A stretch of DNA of 64,000 bases from Papaver somniferum (Eukaryota > Streptophyta > Magnoliopsida > Ranunculales > Papaveraceae). Under the pieces are notes generated by a model that was not told the origin of the DNA, made no database searches, and saw nothing but the letters and a program-made list of their open reading frames with translations. This document shows positions 32,545 through 44,039 of the stretch, one piece after another. Position 1 is the stretch's first letter, and every line of letters starts with the position of its first letter. Made by a program: the position numbers and the translations under genes. The DNA is taken from NCBI RefSeq assembly GCF_003573695.1, contig NC_039359.1:138781939-138845938 (forward strand). Direction: 5' to 3'.

Positions 32545-34266
32545 TAGTCACCTCATAGAATCAAAAAGTAACAGCCGAAATAACTGTGGGTCTTCAAAAC
32601 TAAATAGAGATGACCAAAGGAAACTGCAATGAACCAAGAAATTGAACAAGACTAGCATGCCCTTACTTAGTTTCCTGATTAAGAAATTTATATCTAATTG
32701 TGGTTCAGGTTCAGGTTCTATGAAAGGGTCTAAATAGAAAATTTTCATTGGCTGCGTTTCTTCATATGTGGGATCCGAATCATTAGGTCCTAGAGTCTGG
32801 AAAAACTCAAATATGATCTTAGAAGCGCACAATAATAACCTAAATAACTGAGGATCCTCTAAGTCAATAAGATTTGACTTACATAATTGACCACAATGAG
32901 AGTAGTGGTCATTCTTAAGCAAATGTGTCGATTCTAATTTCCTAAAGCATTTAGTTTTAGTCTCACAACTTAATATTCGACACATTTGGAATATAAACAT
33001 TCCCACAGTTGGAAGAAAACTATTTGGTGGGAAAAAAAAATCAATCTGGGGATCATAGCCTGGGAAAACCACATCAACCAGAGGATGGGTTTCTAACGAC
33101 TGAACTTCTTCCTGGACAGCATTAGGTTCGGGAAAACGAGTATGAAGGTAATCTTGTAAAATTTTCGAGGCAGAGATATCAAGTCCTAAGTGAAGGGACT
33201 TTCTGAGAGTTAAAGGTAAGGCACTAGGAAAGTGATAATCACCCCCAAACTTAGAGTTTTCAGTGTCTCTAGATAGACTAGTTACAATCTCCCTAATTTC
33301 TGGATCATTAGATTCTTGAAAATGGTCAATTGATTCTTCTAATTTATTATCAGGTAGTGCATCTTTACTCATCTCTACGGGTATATCTTCTTCATCTAAT
33401 ACTATTGTTTCTAAGTCGCTAGACTCTAAAACAGCATTTTCGGAATAAACCCGTTCCTCTAAACCATTATCGGCTTCGTAATCAAAAGAAAAAACTACAT
33501 CGTCTAAAACGGTGGTATCCCTAATCAAATCCTCGTCCTTTTGAATAGGTGAATAATCATAAAAATTATTTGGATTTGAACTAGAAATAATATAATCATT
33601 ATAAAGCTCAATTGGATTAATAGATTCCTGATCAATATGCCTACATATTTCAGATTCTTCATTACTACTATCCTCATCATCATAATAGTACAAAGATGAT
33701 TGAACCTTATCTAAATAAGTAGTGTCTTTTATTCTAGCCTAGTCCTCTAAATTAGGCAAATATTCACTATTGATATCAAGGGTAGAATTAGAAACCCTAT
33801 TTTGGAAATTTAGATTATTTCGAGCAGCATTAGCCAACTGTTCATTTTATGCCTCTAGACGTGCCTGAATTTCACTGAGCATAACACTTATACGTTTACC
33901 ACTCTCGTTTATCATCTCAGAATATCGTGTACACTCTTATTTTGAACTATTCATTGCAACTAAACGTTTATACGTCCTTTCAATCCGTTGTTGGGTCTCT
34001 TCTAGAGATGGAACAGGTTCAGAAATATCATAATCAGGACTAGTTTCCAAAAACGAATAACCAGTACTACAGTGTTCGTGATTTTCTTGCTCGTAAGACC
34101 AATTCGCGTGTGGATAGTAATTGGGCTCACCATGGTATGAACCATAACCTTGAAAAGGTTGGCGTTCCCAACTACTATTCCCACCATGGTCATAAAAATG
34201 ATGATGTCCATATTCAAATTCAGATCAATACTCATTGTATTGGCTTCTGTCATACCAGTTCGACAT
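32545..34266 (-). pseudogene. Gag-like 573-codon frame of the LTR element, four stops
   Basis: Minus-strand ATG at 34,266 (MSNWYDRSQYNEY). One frame runs to TGA at 32,545 and is broken only by TGA (34,225), TAA (33,942), TAA (33,848) and TAG (33,739). The last 381 codons are open. The N-terminus is rich in Tyr, His, Asn and Gly. Next comes a helical part (EETQQRIERTYKRLVAM, SEIQARLEA), then a very acidic region (YYYDDEDSSNEES). EDPQLFRLLL occurs twice near the C-terminus. No zinc knuckle is visible. It could be a structural protein of the element, but homology to gag is not proven. Confidence 0.55.
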
Positions 34267-34269
34267 TCT

Positions 34270-35312
34270 TAATTGCAAGGGAATTCTACACAATCACAAA
34301 CAAGGCTGACTCGACCAAATCAAACCTACTGATTTCTAGCAAACAAAAAGCATGATGGCTCCACTTAGATTGTTTCTAGACCAGCTTCTAATCCTTCTAA
34401 AGGGAATTCGTTACAATTTAAGCAAATCCATCTGGAATCAATCCGAGTTAAAGTAAGTTGAATCGAGGCGAGGGAAGCTCAGTTGAGCTTTGATACCCAA
34501 AGCCTCACCGGTACAAGGCGGCGCAGTCAAGCATTCAACTTACAGAAACCATCAAGAACTTTGAAGTATGCTTAAAAAAGTAATCAATATTTTTCGAAAG
34601 ATTTTTCTACCAAGCTCGTTACCCTATCGGTCTCGTTCTAATCAAATTTTAAGCTTGGGTTCGCGTTAGGTTTCGTTTACCTAAGGCGGGCAAGAAGGGA
34701 ACGGTGATGAAATCCGAACCCTTATCTTATATGGCCAGTTCTTGCCCTTTACTAAGAAATTAAAGCAGCCGGTTCAGTCCTCAACATATAATCACCTTAA
34801 GGCAGACAGTAAACCCGCTGACAGGAGATTCGCGGGTATTTAGAAGTTTACCTCCCGTACCAGACGGGCGAAGAACCGCTATAGTCGACTCGGGCCACTG
34901 ACTCCGGTGTCAGTGTGCGAACCCGAGGGGCTGAGACGATATTTTAATCGTCGTCCTTCCCTGCAAACAGTTTATATTTAATTTTTTTTCTTTTATATAA
35001 CCCTTCCGTAGGGTTTAAAATTAAAATAAATTGTCCAAAGTCCAGTCCAATGAAAAGAAATACAAAAATAATAATAATAATTACAAAAAAAAAAGGAAAG
35101 TCTCTTAAGAAAAATAAAATAAAATAAAAATCTCTCTCTTTATTTTTTTCTTTTTTTTTTGCTTTGTCTTTTTTCCTTCTCTTCAAGCTTTAAGCTTTGA
35201 TTCCAAGGTCTTTAGTATCCAACTTCAAACCTGTAATACAAAGACACAACCAAAGAGACGTAAAAAGAACAAATGGAATAATAAAAACCTAAAAATTCTA
35301 CCTAAGCACAAA
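34270..35312. other. Leader region of the LTR element
   Basis: Between primer site and reading frame. Poly(A)/poly(T) tracts lie near 35,060-35,160. No gene is supported; a Lys-rich minus-strand frame at 34,944-35,186 is low-complexity. Confidence 0.5.
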
Positions 35313-35330
35313 TCCGCGTCGGCGGCGCCA
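35313..35330 (-). promoter_or_regulatory. Primer binding site
   Basis: On the minus strand, three bases past the LTR end, TGGCGCCGCCGACGCGGA resembles the tRNA-Asp-type site TGGCGCCGTTGCCGGGGA used by many plant Ty3/gypsy elements (14 of 18 positions by eye). Confidence 0.75.
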
Positions 35331-35333
35331 AAA

Positions 35334-36846
35334 TGATTTTTTTTTTTTTTTGAGGTTGTAGTAAATAGGATTCGTTTCAGACTTGTGAAGGAAATGAAAT
35401 TTTTAGATTTAATAAAAATATATATACAAAAATATTAACAATGGGTGAGAGGTACTGTGACTAAGGATTTGGCTGAATTCACTACACAAGGTTCATTCAT
35501 ATATTCTTTGACAAATAAAACTCAATAAAATTAGCATAGACTCTGATTTTGCCAAGATAGATTCTTAAAACATTGATTGTAAGTCCTAAGCATGATGTAT
35601 CAAAACAACTAAGCTAAGCATACATCATCAAATTAAATAACAACCAATTAATTCAAATCATATTTCAATTTTAGATTAATGCAAAAGTCATAAAAAAGAA
35701 TAAAATAAATTACCCCAAGGATGAAATTCAGCCTCCTCCGCCGTCCCAGTGTTGGGTTTTAGCTCCTCATGATGAAAACACTCTCAAAATATATTTTTAT
35801 AGCTCAAATGGTGTTTACAATGGAGAGAAAAGGAGAAAATGGTGTAAAACTGTAATCTGCGACGCACAAAAAGCGTCACAGTATGAACGATAAAACACAA
35901 GTGCTGCTGATGTTTAGACTGCACTGCGACCCACGGCTGTGCGCCTTAGACACTGTTGATAAACCACTGTCCTTGCGAGTTTGTTCTTCGTGTTCTTGGT
36001 GTTCTTCATCATCAGCAGCAGCAGAAACAGAGTTTCATCAACTCTTGATTTCTGCTTCTCTGGACCTTCTCTCGACCCCAAACTCTCGACACCCTTTCTA
36101 CTCAACCCCAACAACCTATTTATAGCCAACAGACCCATCGAATCTCGCTCATTCACTCCATATAATTCTCTTTAACTCGGCAGCAAAGAAAATATTTCTC
36201 GGAATATTTTCTTTCATGTTTCATCTTCTCACGCGTTTTCAAGCCTCCAAATTACCATATTTAACTCCTTCACGCTCCAACAGGCTGTGAGGGTCTTCCA
36301 TGCACGCACAAAACACGTTGAATCTTCTCCAAATCACGTGAAACCCGTGATATACACGAACTGCCCTGTTTTCAACCCGTCAATTGTTTAGCTGATTCTA
36401 GCCAATTCTGGTCGAACCAAACGCCCACAGTGTGTTTAATAGGCCATATCACAACTATCTACCAAAAATCAGCCATTGAATCTCCCTAGAACACGTTAAA
36501 CAATTCGATCAAAAATCTGCAGAAGTGTTCTCCATTTTCCCGCCAAAAACAAAATTCAAATGGAGAAGATGACCTCCCCCTAATCCTGTACTGGGGTGCG
36601 AATAGAAGATGCCTTTTGGGGTGACCTGGGGTGCCCCTTAGTAATTGAGGTGCCCCTTATCCAACGGTGAGAGTCCGAATAACACGTGTCCTCCGGGGCT
36701 TTTACCAACTTTTCGAGCCGAATTTCCAAAAAATGTTTATTTTCCAAAGGTGCCTACAAACACATAAAACACCAAAATTAGTACAAACTCGAGTGCCAAC
36801 AATATATAGTATTGAGATCAAATTAAACACAAAAATGTGCCTATCA
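35334..36846 (-). mobile_element. 5' LTR, complete (1,513 bp)
   Basis: Plus-strand limits are TGATTTTTTT and GTGCCTATCA, so on the minus strand it runs TGATAGGC...AATCA. A minus-strand TATA box (GCTATAAATAGG, about 36,114-36,125) would start R near 36,085. The solo LTR at 18,980-20,624 is a relative. Short plus-strand frames inside are not genes. Confidence 0.85.
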
Positions 36847-36851
36847 TTATG

Positions 36852-37335
36852 CATCGAGAAAATAGATGCATAACCTGATTTACATCAGTAAATATGGATG
36901 CATACTGCATTATGCATCAATTTTTCTATGTACGCACTAAAATCAACCAAAACAATGGTTACATAACTTGTTATAGATGCATAACTTTGTTATCCAAATG
37001 CATAATTTGTTATATAGCGGAGAAAATGGTTGCATAATTCGTTATGCGTCTGCAGAATGTGTTATGCATCTTTTTTGGTGGCTGCATAATGGTTATGTAT
37101 CAAGTTTTCGAAAAATTTTCCTAAAATGATGATCACCTCCGATTTTTTCGTGAAAAAAAAAAAATTGATATTCTTGTTTGTACTCGTTGCGTAGCTCTCT
37201 TAAAAATATTTCCAACGATATAAACTTTGTAAAATTCCAAGGCGCGGATTTTTAGATATGTTATATCCAAGTTGCGTTGCCAATTATACCCCTGATGCAT
37301 AACCTGTCATGCGGATGCATAACCGTCATGCATAC
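36852..37335. repeat. TGCATAAC/GTTATGCA palindromic array, right part
   Basis: Continues the array at 29,530-29,794 after the LTR element: GATGCATAACCTG, TGCATACTGCATTATGCATC, GCATAATTCGTTATGCG, then GATGCATAACCTGTCATGC near 37,295. Spacing is irregular and units are more diverged to the right. Confidence 0.75.
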
Positions 37336-37614
37336 ATTTTTAATAATTTCATATAATTATGGGTGTCACGGAAATAATTATGGTTGTCACAATACCTAAA
37401 ATTAATTGTGGGCCTGACAATGAGAATATTATTTTTTTTGGGCTTGCGCCTAATTTTCCCTAATAATAAGATTGATTTTTATGGACCATGGTTTTTTTGA
37501 GGGGACCATTGTTTTATTAGGCCACCTTCCCTATAGTTATAAGGGATGTCCTAAAGCATTGAAATGACTAACCTACCCTTAACCTAATTTAATTTAAAAC
37601 CAACCCAATAACCA

Positions 37615-37765
37615 CCTATATATATATAACCACCACCTCCTCCCACCACCACCTCCCACCATTGCCGATTACCACCACCACCACCTCCGATTATCACCAC
37701 CACCAACCACCGATTACCACCACCACCTCCGATTACCACCACCACCAACCACCAACACCACTATA
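37615..37765. repeat. CACCAC-rich microsatellite
   Basis: Repeated ACCACCACCTCCGATTACC units in (ACC)n context, followed by TATATATATA. Confidence 0.7.
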
Positions 37766-37889
37766 TATATAGCTTAATTTAAAACATTAACAAAGATATT
37801 CTCACAAACCCATTACGAGTTGAAAATGGAAGTTGCAGAGAGGTTTAATGGAGGGTTTTTTTTCCAGAGAAAAGTTCGCATTAATGTTT

Positions 37890-38485
37890 TCTTAACCGAA
37901 CTTAGAGTTCGGTTGATTCGCAAAAAAATACGTTTAACCGAACTCCTTGTATTAGAACAACACAAGTCCATAAGTTCGGTTCCTTCGCAAAATAAGGATA
38001 TCACCGAACTTTAGTTTACGAAAATAATGAGAAGTCCACGAGTTCGGTTCGTTAGCAAAAATATTAAGTTTTCTTTGTAACCGAACTCTGCCTAATTCGC
38101 CAAAAAATAAATTTCGTAGTAACCGAACGTTTGCCTAATTTCATATATGCATATATAAGACCAGTTCGGTTGATTCGCAAAATATGTTGAAGTTTGCGAA
38201 CCAACCGAACTTCTAACACTAGGTTACTTTTAACCTGCAGTTCGGTTGGAAACTTGGTTGCGTTGAAGTTTGCGAACTAACCGAACACACAAGATGTACC
38301 CAAATAAATTGTTAAGTTCAAAGTTCGGTTACCTACCATTTTATCCTAGGTAACCGATCATTACACTGTACGACCAAATCCTCCATTAACGAGCGAGTTC
38401 GGTAACCTGCGTGTTTGGAAAACGCAACCGAACTACACTTTCAGGTGTGTTCGGTTACATGTTCTTGACATATGGTAACCGAACT
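37890..38485. repeat. Alternating GTTCGGTT / AACCGAAC array
   Basis: About 15 exact and 3 near copies of the octamer occur in 600 bases. They mostly alternate in orientation and often extend to AGTTCGGTTGATTCGCAAAA or GTAACCGAACT. Flanks differ, so this is not a simple tandem repeat. Neighbouring copies can pair into hairpins. The part may lie within a larger mobile element whose outer borders (about 37,440 and 38,890) share weak inverted similarity. Confidence 0.7.
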
Positions 38486-38489
38486 GGCC

Positions 38490-39300
38490 CAAATCTACAT
38501 AAAAAATTTCATATTTTTTGAAAGTTTGGAGCAATTCAACCAACATTATCTAAGTTTGAAGCATACCTGGGTACCCAAATACACTTTCTCCGGTTGTGGT
38601 TGGTAAAATCCATCGTTTTTCATGTTTTTCTTCTTCATCTTCTCTAACTTTACTCTCTCAATAATTCTACTTCCTTAAAAAAAACATCTGAATTTTTAAT
38701 CTCACTAATTATCTTTAACTTAATCATCTCACTAATCATTACACTAACTATTATTAACACTAACTAATCATCACCCAAAATTAATTAGGAGGGTAATTTA
38801 GGTATTAATATAAATATCTAGATAAGGGGTGATCCATATTTACTTCTAATGTCTTTACCCAAAATAAAACCATGTTCCCAAAAAATCGTTCAATAATAAT
38901 ATAGATTTCCAATTCCTAACGGGCTTACAAATTGAAGTCTCAAAGCCTAAGGCGCCTAAGCGGCCAAATCTGGTCTAGTTGGTAAAAGAGGCCCAACTTG
39001 GATTTAAGGCACCATATGCGGAAGCGGGACCATATGTGCGCCCGGACCATTCACAAGTAAACACAGTGGCTCGTCGTCGACGGCCTCCTATGTGGTTAGG
39101 TCCTGGAGGAGCTAAACGCAACGGGATACAAACCATAAAAAAAAATCATTCAGAACAAAATAACGAATTGACCAAAGTCAATAGATAGAAATGAAAATGG
39201 TAAACAAAAGATGCAGAAACACAATAGAGAAATCGATTTCCAATTAACAAGCTGAGCTGTCTTTTTCAGTTAAGCTTTTCTTTTATTAACAACAAATTAT
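38490..39300. other. Intergenic sequence
   Basis: AT-rich DNA. A stretch near 38,965-39,130 contains TGGTCTAGTTGG, like a tRNA A box, but no B box was found. No gene is supported. Confidence 0.4.
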
Positions 39301-39809
39301 TAGAGTGGATGATCAAAGTTTCGCCACTAGACGAATAACTGCAGGCTGCTGATAATCACATACATCCAAAGAGAAGAATTCACCAACAAATGTCCGTGGA
39401 GTAAATAAAGAGTCCAACTCTGTTGCATCAAATTTGCCGGAACACAATTCTCTGAGGGTTTCCAGCAGCTTCTTTGTGGTACATCTAGGTTGCGTAAATG
39501 GCAATATCCCCATTTGTTATTGTGGGTATGCTATAGACACAATGAAAAACAAAGGATGCGATTCAGAGCAATCAATTAAGTGTACAATCCGAACTGTTAA
39601 AACAGAAAAAAAAAAGGAAAACAAAAGAAGCTCATATATGTAAAAACTTACCGAAGTCGAACAATTGATGAGTTCAAGAAGCTATTCTTTCTGATAACAA
39701 CAGGTCTCCTTTCAGGGTTGCTACCCGATTCCACAAACAACCTTTGTGCAGGATGGTCACGATCATCAAAAACTTAATATAGGCTAGGAGAACTGTCTAG
39801 AACAACGTT

Positions 39810-41390
39810 CAATCGCGAACAGTTAGCGAGTTCAAGAAGCTATCCTTCCTGAGTTGCTAGCCAATTCCACAAACAACCTTTGTACTGCCCACTCTTGATT
39901 CCCATACCGTCAACTACTTCCGGGCCGGCGGCGAACTCCAATCTTTTCGTTCTTTGGAGTTGGATGATTAACTTGTGGAGACACAAGCACCTCAGTAAAC
40001 TTCGACAAACAGAACCAGTAAAGCGTTGATAGATTGATAGACACTGACTTAATCTCTACCATTTACCAATTTGAAGTCGTTAATTTTGGCATCTTGGAAA
40101 TCTAATACATGGGTTCCACTGGCTAATAAAATCCTCATTGTGACGACTAGTTTCACCAGTAGAAGAAACCATCACACTAAAATTTTTGTTATCTGGCTGG
40201 GGATGTCAATAAGAGTAATCGAAGTCTTACACCAAATTTATCACATGATATCCAATTTTTGGTTAACCTCGTGTCTTCCCCTGCCTATATCCTACAAGTC
40301 TCTATTATTCCTAGGCTAATATGGAAGCATCGTTTGTCGCGTTCAAACAAATAAATCTTTCTTACCTACTACACACATCGGCTCCTCCCATATATGCACC
40401 AGCCCCCCAATATACACCTCTAGAAAAAATAAAAATAAATAAATAAACGGACAGTGAATCCTCGCCCCGCATCAGTCACCACAATCTTAGCCGACTTTAG
40501 GTTGACAGCGTCAACACTATTGCTGAAGCCTTCAACTCTCTGTGGCTCTCTGATGGATTCAGCTTCGCGGTGATACATCACTTAACAATTAGAGTGAATG
40601 TAAATGCATTGTCGATGGTGTCAACAGCGCCGCTCTTCAACTTCATGGAGAGAACAAGATATCATTGCTCTCTGCTGCAGATTATGGCACACGTCCCTAC
40701 GGACTATCTTGTTCTGCTATAGCAGAGATGTCAACCAATTGGTGAACTCGGTAGCACAATAGCTAAAGATTTCTAATTTCTTTGCTATGTCCATGAAATC
40801 TGACAAATGTATTCACAATTTCACATATTTCACCAGCTGGAGCCCTTTGTACTCGGTAAACTCTATGGTTAAGTAAATCAATTTATTATCCTATAAAAAA
40901 ATCAATTTAGAACGAACTATAAGACCATGAATGACTCACAGTTAGTATATGGGTTAATTTGCCTTTTTATCTCTGAAGATGAATATGTGCACAGCAAATT
41001 GGCATGGATGAAACCTTTATTAGGTATTTTCCCTGCAAAATCATGCTATAAACTTCTAGCTGATGCATTGCTTTTTGCTTCTGCAATTACAGAATTCCCA
41101 AGGAAGAAATTTGAAGAACAACCTTTAATCTCCAAGTATCCAGCTTTTGGTAAGGAAACTGATTCATAATGGGGTTGCTGTAAGAAGCAATATAGCAAGA
41201 TATGTAAAAGAAGCAATATAGCAGGATATGTAAAACAAGTGACTCCTACTTGTGTTCTTTCCAGTAATGCATTCTTTAATTGTCCTAATGCAAGAATGAT
41301 TTTCTCATCTTTCTCATATGAACCATATCAATTCACATGCAATAGGTATAATTACTAGTTGGATTCATACTACAGATAACAACAAACCTT
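39810..41390. other. Intron-like / unassigned sequence of the beta-like locus
   Basis: Includes a partial local duplication (TTCCACAAACAACCTTTGT at 39,731 and 39,871, each near GTTCAAGAAGCTAT). 40,927-41,169 has a frame with IFPAKSCYKLLADA, faintly like a LINE zinc-finger region. No firm gene call. Confidence 0.35.
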
Positions 41391-41734
41391 TCAACTATGG
41401 TACTTGAGAGGTATAGTAAGCTTTCTCCTTACTTGCACGAACTAGGACGGGATGAAGAACATTGGGATCTTCATTGTCTTTGGGCTCCCAAGTCACAAAT
41501 ACCAGTCTGCAACTATGTTGACTCAGATTCATCCCCTCAACATTATAATTCCCAGGTGGCTTATAGCCCTCTTGATTGAGAAACTCTGTAGCAAACACAC
41601 CACATTGCATGGCAGTCCAACGTTCCCCGTCCATCTAGACAAAACGAAAAAAAAATCAGTTACTTTATAAGAAAGGAAGATACCAACAGTGGCAAACAGT
41701 ACTTCTATACTAAACAACGTAAACAATTCTGGAA

Positions 41735-42978
41735 ACAAACTTTCTATCTACAGGAGGAAGAATCGTTCTTATCAAGGCTGTTCTCTAGGGATAGCCTGTC
41801 TACCATTTCTCTTTCCATGCAGCACTAAAGAGTATTATTGATCTAGAAAATAAAATAAGCAGGTTTTTATTGGATCTCTTGGGCACAACGCATTAAACCA
41901 CTGGATCAAGGAGGCCTTGCTATTAAATGTCTGCATACCATGATATGTGTGTCAAGAAATTTGGAATGGAGTTGTAAATGGGCTACAAGTAAGTTCCTAG
42001 GGTGATGATTGATCCAGCACTATGTGATTTAAACATAAATCCCCCAGCAGTTATCAAAATTGTTGGAAACATTCAAGGTTCCTCTTAGACAACATTGCTC
42101 CGAACATAATACTGGGAATTGGTCTACACCCTTTCAAAAGAATTTTGAATGATTCTGAAGCCATTGGATTAATATATGAACTTCAAATTAGTCCTGATGC
42201 AGCTGCACTTTCTTGTGAAGATGACAAGGTTTTATGAAAATCAAACTCCGATTCAATCTTTTCAGTTAGAAGTTGTAACTGGTGGTTAATGCAAGAAAAA
42301 CTCCTTATTGAAAAAGAAAAGCCACCTGCTAGTATATTAGATTGGAACAGAATTCCAACAAAAATATGATTTTTCATTTGGCAAGGTATGCAGTACGAAA
42401 AGTATGATTTTCATTTGGCAAGGTATGCAGTATGAAAAATATGATTTTTCGTTTGAAAAGCTACCTGCTAGTATATTCGATTGTCAACCAGAGTTATATT
42501 TTAAAGAGAGGAAACAACTGTTCACCATGGTGTGGTTTATGTGGAGAGGAAATATGGTATGATCTATTCCCTGAAAATGCTGCTTATATTATTCTGAACA
42601 GTAGAGTGACAGATGAAATATGGTATAAGCTATTCCCAAAAACCAACTGGTCGTGGTTAAGACCTGAATCACTTATACAACTGTTTCGACAATGGAAGTG
42701 CAGAATGACATGACGCTTATATGGTATTTTCGACAAGCAAGCTTCCAAAGTTATCAATATTAAGGCAACCATTTCCAACTGGGTTAAGCTGTTTAATAAA
42801 GAGATCAACTGATCCCATTCTATAATTGGATTTCAAACTGGGACTCGATTTAAAAGGGATCCTCTTTAGTATTTTATTTTGCTTTGTTTATCTTTTAGTT
42901 TATTTTCTCTGTTTTTCGGAATCCATCCATTTTCACATCCTTCTATTTCATCTCATTTAATGAAATCCCTTATTCAAA
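41735..42978 (+). mobile_element. 5'-truncated LINE in an intron
   Basis: Plus strand: YLQEEESF in one frame and, in the next, GGRIVLIKAVL, matching the LINE RT thumb motif. LDQGGLAIK-like text follows near 41,905, then WCGLCGEE (CxxC of zf-RVT) near 42,530. It ends near 42,978 with TTTAATGAAATCCC and AAAAA. Frames are broken. It lies between two exons of the proteasome-like locus and in the opposite orientation. Confidence 0.6.
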
Positions 42979-42997
42979 AAGTAAGTAAAAACATACC

Positions 42998-43243
42998 TCT
43001 TCAATCATCGAGTCCAGGAGAGGCTGGTACCACACATTATCTCCACTGGGTGCCGCTAACATATAGATAGGTTTTCCAATTTCTTCAATCTTCAATCTTC
43101 TTGTATCAAGAAGTTTCTTTACTGCTGCTTCTTTGTTTACTAAAGTTTTAAACGCAAAACCATCCGATACTAACATGACACCATTTTTAAACTTAATTCC
43201 AAACACAGTTGTTCCACTAATTAATTCAGTATAAGGCAAGTAC
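42998..43243 (-). CDS. Proteasome beta-subunit-like exon
   Basis: GTTVFGIKFKNGVMLVSDG aligns with the mature N-terminus of proteasome beta5-type subunits, where the protein is cut at Gly-Thr to expose Thr1. Asp17 and Lys33 are conserved by position. The region that follows (IYMLAAPSGDNVWYQPLL) differs from the usual GTMAGGAADCQFW, so the Gly47 area is altered. Good acceptor and donor sites border it. An N-terminal-nucleophile hydrolase relative is likely; activity is uncertain. Confidence 0.5.
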
Positions 43244-44039
43244 TATGCATATGCAAAAATATCACCCCCGCTTCAAGGCTCAAAATTACTCTATCATCTT
43301 TTACAACCCTTGTCCCACTACATAATTCTAAATATAGAATGCCAGCTTCTGAACTCAAAATTAATTGATCATTTTTTATACCGTAATCATCTCGGTTTAA
43401 TAGCAGTTTGATTACCCAAGTTGCTTCTCTTAATTAGAATCATATTACTCGAAATCCCTGTTCCTCTTAGATTATTAACATCCCCTCCATCAAAACTTGA
43501 CATGATGAAATATGAAAATCCTGTAACACATTCACAAATCAAAATAAGTTTCCCCACTGTAGAAAAACAATTACAAGCAAAATCATGACAAACTACACAG
43601 ATTACGATTAAATACTCAATTGAAGTAGCATTTGTGATTATTAATCATCTCCCCAACTCATATACTTTAAACAAAATATCAAAAATCAGAGCAAAATCGA
43701 CATCCAAAATCCAAATGTAAGTGAAAACCAGATGAGATAATAGATGATAAACACCATTAAGCTGAGTTTCTGCTACAAAACCCCTAACAATAACCTTAAA
43801 AGTAAAGAGAATCAGTACTAATGAAAGCAGTAAATAGCGAAAGTAAAAGAGAAACACCTTTCTTAGTGTAAAGCAAGTTTTTTATTGGAGTTTTAACTTC
43901 GTCTTCTTCACCGGAAAGGATTTGCCATGGGCGAAGAGAAGGTCTAAAAATGTGTTTCTCTGCGTATAGGGTTTTTAGAAGAAAAAATTGATCAAATAGG
44001 AAATTTATTAAGCGCAATTTTTACTCAAAATAACTGAAA

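Larger units (their letters stand above)
29800..36846 (-). mobile_element. Non-autonomous LTR retrotransposon with TSD TTATG
   Basis: Target duplications TTATG lie at 29,795-29,799 and 36,847-36,851, within the palindromic array. The 5' LTR (minus sense) is 35,334-36,846. The primer binding site is 35,313-35,330, the purine tract beside the 3' LTR is 31,039-31,061, and the 3' LTR is 29,800-31,038. The interior (4.3 kb) holds one broken reading frame and no protease, RT or integrase, so it must have depended on another element. The 3' LTR is rearranged (see its entry). The tRNA-Asp-like primer site suggests a Ty3/gypsy relative. Confidence 0.85.
39305..43995 (-). pseudogene. Multi-exon locus with a proteasome-beta-like exon
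   Basis: Minus-strand exons are suggested by splice borders: 43,995-43,863 (leader or first exon, donor AAAG|GTGTTT), 43,243-42,998 (acceptor GCATAG, donor GAG|GTATGT), 41,635-41,429 (acceptor TCTAG, donor GCAA|GTAAGG), about 39,780-39,652 (donor TTCG|GTAAGT) and 39,480-39,308. The second exon reads LISGTTVFGIKFKNGVMLVSDGFAF, then VNKEAAVKKLL. Counting from the first Thr, Thr1, Asp17 and Lys33 of the proteasome beta catalytic set are all in place. The other exons show no clear match, no ATG is evident in the first exon, and a LINE sits in an intron. It may be a diverged gene or a relic. Confidence 0.4.

Noticed and set aside
35883..36175. Plus-strand frame beginning MNDKTQVLL, with a similar frame on the minus strand at 29,731-29,931
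   Set aside because: Both are parts of the LTR; they match only because the LTR half is inverted.
38965..39130. tRNA or SINE suggested by TGGTCTAGTTGG
   Set aside because: No B box, cloverleaf, tail or target duplication found.
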